Shown piece after piece: positions 30,940-36,899 of a stretch of 36,899 bases of DNA. Position 1 is the first letter of the stretch. Each line of letters starts with the position of its first letter. This DNA comes from Thermoanaerobaculia bacterium (GTDB taxonomy: Bacteria > Acidobacteriota > Thermoanaerobaculia > Gp7-AA8), in assembly GCA_017883235.1 (NCBI GenBank), contig JADGNY010000068.1, forward strand, positions 1 through 36,899, in the 5' to 3' direction. A program made the translations under genes and the position numbers. The notes beneath the pieces were generated by a model, which did not search any database, was not told the origin of the DNA, and was given only the letters and a program-made list of their open reading frames with translations.

Positions 30940-31925
30940 GTCAGTTTCCTTCCGGTGAGCGAGATGAAGAGCGTCTCCAGGCTGGGCCGCGAGAGGTGGA
31001 TGTCGCGGACGATCCTGCCATGCGCCTCGCCGGCGTCGATGAGGGCGGGGATGAGCGCCCCTCCCCGCTTGCTGAAGACGCGCAGCAGCGGACCCCGCGC
31101 CTCGGCGTTCGAGACCCCCTCCATCGCCCGCACCGCATCGGCGACAACGGTGGCATCGCCGTCGAAGGTGACCTCGACGAGCGTGTCGCCGGGCGCCTTG
31201 AGTTTCAGCGCCGCGGGGGTGTCGAGCGCCAGGAGTTTCCCCTGGTCGATGATGGCCAGCCGGCCGCAGAGCTGATCGGCTTCTTCCATGTAGTGGGTCG
31301 ACATCACGATCGTTCTCCCCTGCGCGTGCAATTCGCGCAGGATCTCCCACAACGAGAGGCGCGCCTGGGGATCGAGGCCGACGGTCGGCTCGTCGAGGAA
31401 GACGACGCGCGGGTCGTGCGAGAGCGCGCGGGCGATCATGAGGCGCTGCTGCTGGCCGCCGGAGAGCTGGTCGACCTTGGCATTCATCTTGTCGGCGATG
31501 CCGAGCCGCTCGAGCAGCTCCTGGCCGCGGCGATGGGCATCGGCGCGGGAGATGCCGAAGTAGGTGGCGTGGAAGACGAGATTCTCGATGACGCTGAGAC
31601 TGCGGTCGGGATTCGGCCGCTGCGGAACGACGCCGATGCGCCGGCGCACGTCGGCCGGCTGGGTGGTGACGTTGGCGCCGGCGACGACCGCTTCGCCCGC
31701 GGTGATGCGGACGCGGGTGGTGAGGATGCCGATCAGCGTGGTCTTGCCCGCCCCGTTCGGGCCGAGCACGCCGAAGAATTCACCTTCGGCGACGGCGAGA
31801 TCGAGGGCGTCGATGGCCACGATACCGCCGGACGGCGGCGCGGGAGGAGCCGGCACACCCCGCTTCTTTTTGACAGCCGGCGCTGGATAGACCTTGCGCA
31901 ACGAGCGCGTTTCGATGGCATTCAT
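30936..31925 (-). CDS. ABC transporter ATP-binding protein (DrrA/CcmA type)
   Basis: This is a 329-aa protein from ATG 31925. Walker A GPNGAGKTT, signature LSGGQQQR, Walker B VVFLDEP, D-loop GLDPQ and switch histidine STHYMEE are all intact. A C-terminal extension (DTLVEVTFDGDATVVADAVR) is typical of the DrrA/NatA type. It has an unusual Pro-rich insert (GVPAPPAPPSGG) near residues 23-34 before the core strand. It is coupled to the permease gene by a 4-base overlap. Confidence 0.9.
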   Translation of the reverse strand: MNAIETRSLRKVYPAPAVKKKRGVPAPPAPPSGGIVAIDALDLAVAEGEFFGVLGPNGAGKTTLIGILTTRVRITAGEAVVAGANVTTQPADVRRRIGVVPQRPNPDRSLSVIENLVFHATYFGISRADAHRRGQELLERLGIADKMNAKVDQLSGGQQQRLMIARALSHDPRVVFLDEPTVGLDPQARLSLWEILRELHAQGRTIVMSTHYMEEADQLCGRLAIIDQGKLLALDTPAALKLKAPGDTLVEVTFDGDATVVADAVRAMEGVSNAEARGPLLRVFSKRGGALIPALIDAGEAHGRIVRDIHLSRPSLETLFISLTGRKLT

Positions 31926-31961
31926 GCGAAGGCGAAGGATATCCCGATCGAGGGGAAGACC

Positions 31962-31992
31962 ATGGAGTTCGATCTCTCTTCTGATATCCCGG
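31962..31992 (+). repeat. Fragment matching the 3' part of the 32579 gene
   Basis: 31 bases here match 33179-33209 in the downstream secreted-protein gene with one difference (MEFDLSSDIP against MECDLSSDIP when translated). It ends exactly at the base before the YoeB stop. It looks like the remnant of a duplicated copy whose body was lost. Confidence 0.75.
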
Positions 31993-32259
31993 TCATTCGT
32001 AATGCGTCCACATCCGGATGACTTTCACGATCCGCTCGCGGCGGAGGACCTGGTAGACGAGACGGTGGTGAATGTTGATCCGGCGCGAGAATGCTCCGGC
32101 GAGGTCTCCGACGAGCTTTTCAAACGGAGGGGGAGTTTGAAAGGGATCGGCGCGGAGGATCTCGATCAATGCTTCGGCTTTGGGCTTGAGACCGGAACGG
32201 CTCAGCTTCTTGGCGTCCTTCGCGGCCTGCGGTGTGAAGACGATCCGCCAGGCGCTCAC
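31993..32259 (-). CDS. yoeB: Txe/YoeB-family toxin
   Basis: This is an 88-aa protein from GTG 32259, which overlaps the antitoxin stop as GTGA; longer in-frame starts lie inside the antitoxin gene. It shows the YoeB pattern: SAWRIVFTPQAAKDAKKLSR, then PFQTPPPFEKLVGDLAGAFS, then RRINIHHRLVYQVLRRERI and a C-terminal MWTHYE. YoeB is a RelE-fold ribosome-dependent mRNA endoribonuclease that blocks translation. It is paired with the YefM-type antitoxin directly upstream. Confidence 0.9.
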   Translation of the reverse strand: MSAWRIVFTPQAAKDAKKLSRSGLKPKAEALIEILRADPFQTPPPFEKLVGDLAGAFSRRINIHHRLVYQVLRRERIVKVIRMWTHYE

Positions 32260-32498
32260 CAGTCGAGAGACTCCAGACACTCCTTGACCGGCGTGGCCAA
32301 TCCCTTGCGGATCGAGGCGCGCATTCCGGGGATCGAGACCAGGTACAACGTCTCCTGAATGGCGCGCCAGTCGTCCATGGAGACGAGGACTGCGTCGGCG
32401 CGCTTGCCGGTGATCTGCACCGGCTCGCTGGTGACGGTGGTCTCGTCGATCAGCTTGTAGAGATTCGTCCGCGCTTCACTGGCGGTGATCGTTTTCAT
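32256..32498 (-). CDS. yefM: YefM/Phd-family antitoxin
   Basis: This is an 80-aa protein from ATG 32498. It starts MKTITASEARTNLYKLIDET, the typical Phd/YefM DNA-binding N-terminus, and has PVQITGKRADAVLVSMDDWR. The C-terminal half wraps and neutralises YoeB. It is the first gene of the toxin-antitoxin pair. The upstream operator has GTAC-rich palindromes, so autoregulation is expected. Confidence 0.9.
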   Translation of the reverse strand: MKTITASEARTNLYKLIDETTVTSEPVQITGKRADAVLVSMDDWRAIQETLYLVSIPGMRASIRKGLATPVKECLESLDW

Positions 32499-32510
32499 GA
32501 TGGTTAAGAT

Positions 32511-32535
32511 CGTACGGGATTACGTACGCATACGT
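32511..32535. promoter_or_regulatory. Palindromic operator upstream of yefM
   Basis: CGTAC (32511-32515) and GTACG (32524-32528) are inverted around an AT-rich centre, with a further TACG word to the right. It lies 13 bases beyond the yefM start, where YefM-type regulators bind GTAC-centred palindromes. It also lies in the promoter area of the divergent gene at 32579. Confidence 0.5.
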
Positions 32536-32578
32536 CAAACGGACTAGAATGCTCCTCTCGCAAACAGGAGGAATACCC

Positions 32579-33328
32579 ATGAGAATCGCCCTCGCGTCGC
32601 TTCTATGCGCACTCGCGCTCCCGATCTTCGCTCAGGAAATGGAACAGGTCCTTCTGACCGTCGCTCCCTCGGTGGTCATGTGTGCCTACAACTCGCGCTA
32701 CGAGACTCACCTCGTCGTCTACAACCAGAACGCGCGAAAGGTGACCACGGCTTGCGCCGGCGACGGTTGTGGCGACATCGGCCCCACCGCAGGGCGGGAG
32801 ATCACCGGCAATGCCTCCTCGGTGCCGCTTCCGACCTTCCTTTACATGCCGAAGGCGGACGCAAACGGCCTCCGGATGTCGCTCATCGTCGAAAGCGGCG
32901 ACCGCGATAACCAGGAAGACCGCTCCTTCGCCGAGTTGCCGATCGTGCGCGCCGCGGACTTCGTTGACACGAAGATGAGCTTCGTCGGCGTGCGCATGGA
33001 TCCGGGCTTCCGGCAAACCGTGCGCATCTTTGGACTGGACGGCACCACCTTCGGGAAGGTCCAGGTGCGTGCTTACGATCTGGCCACCGAGGAGCTGGTG
33101 TATGACGAGCCGATGTGGCTGTGGCCGTTGAGCGACGAGCGCAATGACCAGGGCCAGGCGCTACGGCCCTCGTTCAGCATGGAGTGCGATCTCTCTTCTG
33201 ATATCCCGGCCAACGGTCATCAAGTGCGGATCGAGATCGAGCCGCTCAGCGAGGGCCTGAAGTTCTGGGCCTTTGTCTCGGTGACCAACAACAAGACGCA
33301 GCACTTCTACACGATCGTGCCGCGGTAG
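32579..33328 (+). CDS. Secreted protein of unknown function (249 aa)
   Basis: AGGAGG precedes ATG 32579. A signal peptide (MRIALASLLCALALPIFAQE) is followed by a beta-rich mature protein with VMCAYNSRYETHLVVYNQNA, two Cys in TACAGDGCGDIG, and an immunoglobulin-like C-terminus (WAFVSVTNNKTQHFYTIVPR). It resembles other small secreted beta proteins of Acidobacteriota, but I do not know the family. A 31-base piece of its 3' part is copied at 31962-31992. It shares its upstream region with the divergent yefM promoter. Confidence 0.7.
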   Translation: MRIALASLLCALALPIFAQEMEQVLLTVAPSVVMCAYNSRYETHLVVYNQNARKVTTACAGDGCGDIGPTAGREITGNASSVPLPTFLYMPKADANGLRMSLIVESGDRDNQEDRSFAELPIVRAADFVDTKMSFVGVRMDPGFRQTVRIFGLDGTTFGKVQVRAYDLATEELVYDEPMWLWPLSDERNDQGQALRPSFSMECDLSSDIPANGHQVRIEIEPLSEGLKFWAFVSVTNNKTQHFYTIVPR

Positions 33329-33339
33329 GACGGGGTCAC

Positions 33340-33364
33340 GAGAAGCCGGCGACGCCGGCTTCTC
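33340..33364 (+). terminator. Perfect 11-bp hairpin after the secreted-protein gene
   Basis: GAGAAGCCGGC (33340-33350) pairs perfectly with GCCGGCTTCTC (33354-33364) over a 3-base loop, 12 bases after the stop. No T run follows. Confidence 0.65.
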
Positions 33365-33440
33365 GGAGCTCGCCGGCGGTCCAGTCCAAGCCGGCGGGCT
33401 CCTCCGGCTCGCTCAGACAGGCGCCGCGACTCCCGTAGTG

Positions 33441-33635
33441 TCACAGCGCAACGTCGAGCGGCTTCTCCTTCATGGCGCTCACGCGCAGCACCGAGAAACC
33501 GAGCACGTTGCCCTCGGCGTCGACCTTTTCCATCACCTGATCATTCGCGGTTTCGCGGAAGTACCCTGCCTTCTGGTCGAAGATCACCTCGAGGTAGTCG
33601 CCTTCGGCGTCGTACCAGATCTTCAGGTGCTTCAT
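33441..33635 (-). CDS. DUF2283-family protein (64 aa)
   Basis: ATG 33635 overlaps the stop of the VapB-like gene (ATGA). The protein starts MKHLKIWYDAEGDYLEVIFD, the typical DUF2283 strand pattern, and continues with EKVDAEGNVLGFSVLRVS. DUF2283 proteins are of unknown role and often sit in toxin-antitoxin-like pairs. The coupling here suggests that the two products work together. Confidence 0.8.
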   Translation of the reverse strand: MKHLKIWYDAEGDYLEVIFDQKAGYFRETANDQVMEKVDAEGNVLGFSVLRVSAMKEKPLDVAL

Positions 33636-33823
33636 GAGAGCCGGCGTCTCCTCGGAGCTTTGGCGCCTGGGTCAGCTCCTCCGAGTTTGGCCAGGCGACG
33701 CGCACTCTCTCGGTCGATGAGAGCGCGCAAGCCTTCGTGGACGAGAGACGTTCGGTTCTGAATACCGGTCAACCGTTGGGCTGCTTCGATCAGGCCGTCG
33801 TCGAGATTGATGGTCGTACGCAT
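33632..33823 (-). CDS. VapB-like RHH antitoxin
   Basis: ATG 33823 begins MRTTINLDDGLIEAAQRLTG, the RHH start typical of VapB (TTINLD), followed by NRTSLVHEGLRALIDRESAR and a basic tail (RRRR). The 63-aa product would normally pair with a VapC PIN-domain toxin. Here the coupled partner is a DUF2283 protein instead. Confidence 0.8.
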   Translation of the reverse strand: MRTTINLDDGLIEAAQRLTGIQNRTSLVHEGLRALIDRESARRLAKLGGADPGAKAPRRRRLS

Positions 33824-33870
33824 GGCAGACATCATGATGACGCAAGCCGCACATTTTCGCGAGCACACGG

Positions 33871-33913
33871 GGGCGAGACGCCCCCGGGCCAGCCGGCGAG
33901 ACGCCAGCGCTCC
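33871..33913 (+). repeat. Two dispersed GGCGAGACGCC motifs in tandem
   Basis: GGCGAGACG at 33872 and GGCGAGACGCCAGCGCTCC at 33895-33913, joined by CCCCCGGGCCAGCC, match the arms of the inverted repeat at 1-236. It lies between the VapB-like and enoyl-CoA hydratase genes. Confidence 0.8.
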
Positions 33914-33934
33914 GTTTCGCGCGCTGCGCGCGCT

Positions 33935-34729
33935 TCACTTCCCCTGAAAATTCGCGGCCCGCTTCTCCAGGAATGCGCGCATTCCCTCCTTGGTGTCCTC
34001 GCTGGCGCAGAGGAGGCCGAAGAGGGTGGCTTCGAGGAACTGGCCTTCTTCGAAGGGCATCTCCAGGCCGTTGTTGACGGCTTCGATGGCGGCGCGGATC
34101 GCCAGCGGTCCGCGGGACATGATCTTCTTTGCCATCTCTTCGCAGGTGCCCATGAGCTGGTCGGCGGGAACTACGCGGTTGACGAGGCCGATCTTTTCGG
34201 CGTCGGCGGCTCCGATGCGGTCGCCGGTGCAGACGAGCTCCAGGGCCTTTCCCTTGCCGAGCAGCCTGGCCATGCGCTGCGTGCCGCCGTATCCGGGGAT
34301 GATGCCGAGAGTGACTTCGGGGAGGCCGAGCTGCGCTTTCTCCGAGGCGATGCGGATGTGACAGGCCAGGGCCAGCTCGCAGCCGCCGCCGAGAGCGAAG
34401 CCGTTGATGGCGGCGATGACGATCTTCGGGAAGCGCTCGATGAACGAGAGGATGAACTGGCCTCGCTCGGAGGTCTCCTTGCCGGTGATCGGCGACTTCT
34501 GCGCCAGCTCGTTGATATCGGCGCCGGCGACGAAGGCTTTCTCGCCCCCTCCGGTGAGGATGACCGCTTTGACGTTCGCGTCGTCGCGGCCTTCGGCGAA
34601 GACTTTGTAGATCTCCTCCACCGTTTGCCCATTCAGAGCGTTGAGGACTTTGGGACGGTCGATCGTCACGTAGAGGATGCCGTCGCGGACTTCCGCTTTG
34701 ACGTTTTCGAGGTTTTCGTAGGGCATCAT
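33935..34729 (-). CDS. Enoyl-CoA hydratase (crotonase family)
   Basis: This is a 264-aa protein. ATG 34729 (or 34726) overlaps the dehydrogenase stop. Crotonase motifs: VTIDRPKVLNALNGQTVEEI, AFVAGADINELAQ (oxyanion hole), INGFALGGGCELALACHIRI, and LGLPEVTLGIIPGYGGTQRM with the catalytic-region glutamate. It hydrates trans-2-enoyl-CoA to 3-hydroxyacyl-CoA. With the dehydrogenase next door it forms a two-step unit of beta-oxidation or butyrate-type metabolism. Confidence 0.93.
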   Translation of the reverse strand: MMPYENLENVKAEVRDGILYVTIDRPKVLNALNGQTVEEIYKVFAEGRDDANVKAVILTGGGEKAFVAGADINELAQKSPITGKETSERGQFILSFIERFPKIVIAAINGFALGGGCELALACHIRIASEKAQLGLPEVTLGIIPGYGGTQRMARLLGKGKALELVCTGDRIGAADAEKIGLVNRVVPADQLMGTCEEMAKKIMSRGPLAIRAAIEAVNNGLEMPFEEGQFLEATLFGLLCASEDTKEGMRAFLEKRAANFQGK

Positions 34730-35616
34730 TTCACCTTGTCGAACGGCACCGGGGTGCCCGAGGCGTAGTCGTAGAAGCCGGTTCCTGTTTTGTTCTTCCC
34801 GAGCCTGCCGGCAAGGACCATCTTGCGCAGCAGCGGCGGCGCGGCGAATCTCTTTTCCTGGTACTCGGCGAACATGACCTCGGTGATGAAGTAGGTGGTG
34901 TCGAGACCGACGAAGTCGAGCAGGGTGAAGGGGCCCATCGGGTAGCCGCAACCGAGCATCATTGCTTTGTCGATGTCTTCGATCGAGCCGACACCTTCCT
35001 CATAAGCCCGGATGGCGTCGAGGATGTAGGGGACGAGAAGGCGGTTGACGATGAAGCCGGAGTTGTCGCGCGCGGCGACCGCTTCCTTACCGAGTGATTT
35101 GGCGAACTGGAAAGCACGGTTGAACGATTCGTCGCTGGTGAGAATGGTGCGGACAACCTCGACCAGCTTCATCAGCGGAACCGGGTTGAAGAAGTGCATG
35201 CCGACGAACTGCTTCGGCCGCGCGGTGGCCATCGACAGCTCGGTGATCGTGAGCGACGACGTGTTCGAAGCGAAGATCGCATCCTTCTTCACGATCTTAT
35301 CGAGCGCGGCGTAGGTCTCTTTCTTCAGCTCAGCGTTCTCGATGATGGCCTCGATGACGATGTCGCAATCGGCGAGGTCATCGAGACTGGTCGTCCCTTT
35401 GAGACGGGCTATGCAGGCATCTTTGTCGGCAGCCTGCAGCTTGCCTTTCTCGACGAACTTGCCGAGGGATTTGTCGATCCCGGCCATACCCTTGTCCAGA
35501 AACTTCTGTTCCACTTCGCGCACGACGGTCTCGTATCCGGCCTGCGCCGCGATCTGCGCGATCCCCGAGCCCATGAGGCCGCAGCCGAGAACGCCTACCT
35601 TCTTGATGTCTGACAT
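34726..35616 (-). CDS. 3-hydroxybutyryl-CoA (3-hydroxyacyl-CoA) dehydrogenase
   Basis: This is a 296-aa protein; AAAGGAG precedes ATG 35616. The NAD-binding Rossmann start is VGVLGCGLMGSGIAQIA. Catalytic-region motifs are FASNTSSLTITEL and GMHFFNPVPLMKLVEVV with the active-site histidine, then NSGFIVNRLLVPY and a C-terminal dimer domain (GYPMGPFTLLDFVGLD). It oxidises 3-hydroxyacyl-CoA to 3-ketoacyl-CoA or the reverse. It is the first gene of the pair with enoyl-CoA hydratase. Confidence 0.93.
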   Translation of the reverse strand: MSDIKKVGVLGCGLMGSGIAQIAAQAGYETVVREVEQKFLDKGMAGIDKSLGKFVEKGKLQAADKDACIARLKGTTSLDDLADCDIVIEAIIENAELKKETYAALDKIVKKDAIFASNTSSLTITELSMATARPKQFVGMHFFNPVPLMKLVEVVRTILTSDESFNRAFQFAKSLGKEAVAARDNSGFIVNRLLVPYILDAIRAYEEGVGSIEDIDKAMMLGCGYPMGPFTLLDFVGLDTTYFITEVMFAEYQEKRFAAPPLLRKMVLAGRLGKNKTGTGFYDYASGTPVPFDKVK

Positions 35617-35660
35617 GTAATGCTCCTTTGGCGGGCGCATTCTAACGAAGGATGAGGGCG

Positions 35661-35701
35661 GAAGGATGAAGGATGAATTCACCCCTCATCCTTCATCCTT
35701 C
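35661..35701. repeat. Perfect 16-bp inverted repeat of GAAGGATGAAGGATGA words
   Basis: GAAGGATGAAGGATGA (35661-35676) is the exact reverse complement of 35686-35701. It lies between the divergent dehydrogenase and MFS genes and so may separate their promoters. Confidence 0.85.
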
Positions 35702-35721
35702 ATACTTCATCCTTTCAACGC

Positions 35722-36899
35722 ATGTCGAAGCTGAAACCGCAAGTACGCCTGCTGGCCTTCGCCTCGCTGCTCAACGATACGGCGAGCGAGATGATCTATC
35801 CGTTGCTGCCGGTGTTCCTGACGAGCGTCCTCGGCGCGACGCCGGTGACGGTCGGAGTAATCGAGGGGGCGGCGGACGGGCTGGCCTCGATCCTCAAGTA
35901 CGTTGCCGGTTCGCTTTCGGACCGATTGCCGCGCCGCAAGCCGCTGGTGGTCGGCGGCTACGCGCTGGCCGCCGCATCGCGGGCGCTGATCGCCGTGGCT
36001 GGTCGATGGCCGGCGGTCCTGACCGCGCGCCTCATCGACAGGACCGGCAAGGGAATCCGTTCCGCACCGCGCGACGCCATCATCGCCGACGTCACGCCGG
36101 CCGAGGATCGGGGCCGGGCCTTCGGTTTCCAGCGCGCGCTCGACCATACCGGCGCGGTATTGGGGCCTCTGCTGGCCCTCCTCTTCCTCGACGTCATCCA
36201 CATCCCGATGCGGACGCTGTTCATGATCGCGGTAGTGCCAGGGGCGGTGGGCGTTGCGATGCTCGTGCTTTTTCTGCGTGAAGAACCCCACGCACAGAAA
36301 AAGCCGAGTGACCAGGCAACCCCTCAGCCCGGCAAGCTTCCGAGCAACTTCTGGCTGGCCATTACCGCCATCTCTCTCTTCTCGCTGGCCAACTCGAGCG
36401 ACGCCTTTCTGATCCTGCAGGCACATGCGTCAGGCGTTTCGACGGCGATGCTCCCGGCGCTGTGGGCCGCGCATCACGTGATCAAGTCGCTTTTCTCGAC
36501 GCGCGCCGGCGCACTGTCGGACCGCATCGACCGGCGGCTGCTGCTGATCGCGGGCTGGATGTTCTATGCCGCGATCTATGCGGTCTTTCCCTTCGCGCGA
36601 TCGCTGACGTTCTTCGTCGTGCTGTTCGTCCTCTATGCAATCCCGGGCACGCTTTCCGAGGGGGCCGAACGGGCCTGGATCAGCGACATGGTTCCCGCTG
36701 AAGCGCGCGGGAAGAGTTTCGGCGTCTACTACCTCGCCAACGGCCTGTGCGTCCTGGCCGGAACGGTGCTGTTCGGCGAGATCTACCAGCACGTAACGCC
36801 ACAAGCTGCGTTCTGGGCGGGAGCGGGGTTGGCGGTGATGGGGGCGGGGGCGGTTTTGGTGGTACCGAAAGACGGGGGTCGGGAGTCGGGGATCGGGAG
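35722..36899 (+). CDS. MFS transporter, 3' end beyond the window
   Basis: ATG 35722 opens a frame with no stop up to the window end (392 codons). It starts MSKLKPQVRLLAFASLLND, and shows the MFS loop motif GSLSDRLPRRKPL between helices 2 and 3, RTGKGIRSAPRDAIIAD, and an internal repeat of that loop, GALSDRIDRRLLLIAG, in the second half. About twelve helices are expected; around eleven are visible. It is probably a drug or metabolite exporter. The last bases (GGGAGTCGGGGATCGGGAG) look like an intergenic repeat, so the stop is probably very near. Confidence 0.85.
   Translation, partial: MSKLKPQVRLLAFASLLNDTASEMIYPLLPVFLTSVLGATPVTVGVIEGAADGLASILKYVAGSLSDRLPRRKPLVVGGYALAAASRALIAVAGRWPAVLTARLIDRTGKGIRSAPRDAIIADVTPAEDRGRAFGFQRALDHTGAVLGPLLALLFLDVIHIPMRTLFMIAVVPGAVGVAMLVLFLREEPHAQKKPSDQATPQPGKLPSNFWLAITAISLFSLANSSDAFLILQAHASGVSTAMLPALWAAHHVIKSLFSTRAGALSDRIDRRLLLIAGWMFYAAIYAVFPFARSLTFFVVLFVLYAIPGTLSEGAERAWISDMVPAEARGKSFGVYYLANGLCVLAGTVLFGEIYQHVTPQAAFWAGAGLAVMGAGAVLVVPKDGGRESGIG

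Noticed and set aside
30127-31275. 382-aa plus-strand open frame (and 30996-32021)
   Set aside because: Both are antisense to the ABC exporter genes, whose motifs are all intact.

Overview
The window is 36.9 kb of GC-rich bacterial chromosome. It resembles an Acidobacteriota (Thermoanaerobaculia/Vicinamibacteria-like) genome. The reasons are a VWA protein of the 'VWFA-related Acidobacterial' type, lamin-tail/Calx-beta/cadherin-like secreted proteins, and many short dispersed palindromic repeats between genes. This placement is inferred from gene style; there is no rRNA or other marker gene in the window. No tRNA, rRNA, CRISPR array, integrase or transposase gene was found.

Layout. 1-9.7 kb: a large inverted repeat, a secreted VWA protein, a two-gene AAA ATPase + TOPRIM-like unit (candidate defence module), the type IV pilus motor pilB, a duplicated-fold membrane protein, a 48-aa lmo0937-type membrane peptide, an RlmI-type rRNA methyltransferase carrying an in-frame palindromic repeat insertion, and a small membrane-anchored protein. 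10.0-15.2 kb: a 1723-aa secreted multidomain nuclease (two lamin-tail domains, Calx-beta, DRGH endonuclease, cadherin/PKD-like repeats). 15.2-17.4 kb: a membrane protein translationally coupled to a lipoprotein esterase.

17.4-20.3 kb is a run of small plus-strand accessory genes. The first is flanked by attC-like folded sites, as an integron cassette would be. The run also holds a BamE-like lipoprotein, an ankyrin gene broken by two nonsense codons, and an SH3/DUF3761 protein. 20.3-24.9 kb on the minus strand is an AT-richer defence island: WYL-like protein, SIR2, HerA, KTSC protein, an open frame without a clear start, and a Panacea/YwgA-like protein. SIR2 and HerA together match the known SIR2-HerA anti-phage pair; the genes around them may be accessory.

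24.9-26.9 kb is repeat-dominated and unusual. It has two tandem copies of a tiny secreted-peptide gene, each followed by a long GC-rich hairpin. These are followed by two different tandem arrays of 21-bp units that share one architecture (5-bp stem, 4-nt loop, 7-nt spacer). 26.9-29.1 kb: YbjN-like protein, lipoprotein and tandem-UspA protein. 29.2-29.8 kb: a small hypothetical gene and an RHH protein in tail-to-tail contact.

30.1-33.9 kb: an ABC-2 exporter (permease + ATPase), a YefM/YoeB toxin-antitoxin pair with a palindromic operator, a secreted protein, and a VapB-like antitoxin paired with DUF2283. 33.9-36.9 kb: enoyl-CoA hydratase and 3-hydroxyacyl-CoA dehydrogenase (an overlapping fatty-acid/butyrate-type pair), then an MFS transporter that runs off the window end.
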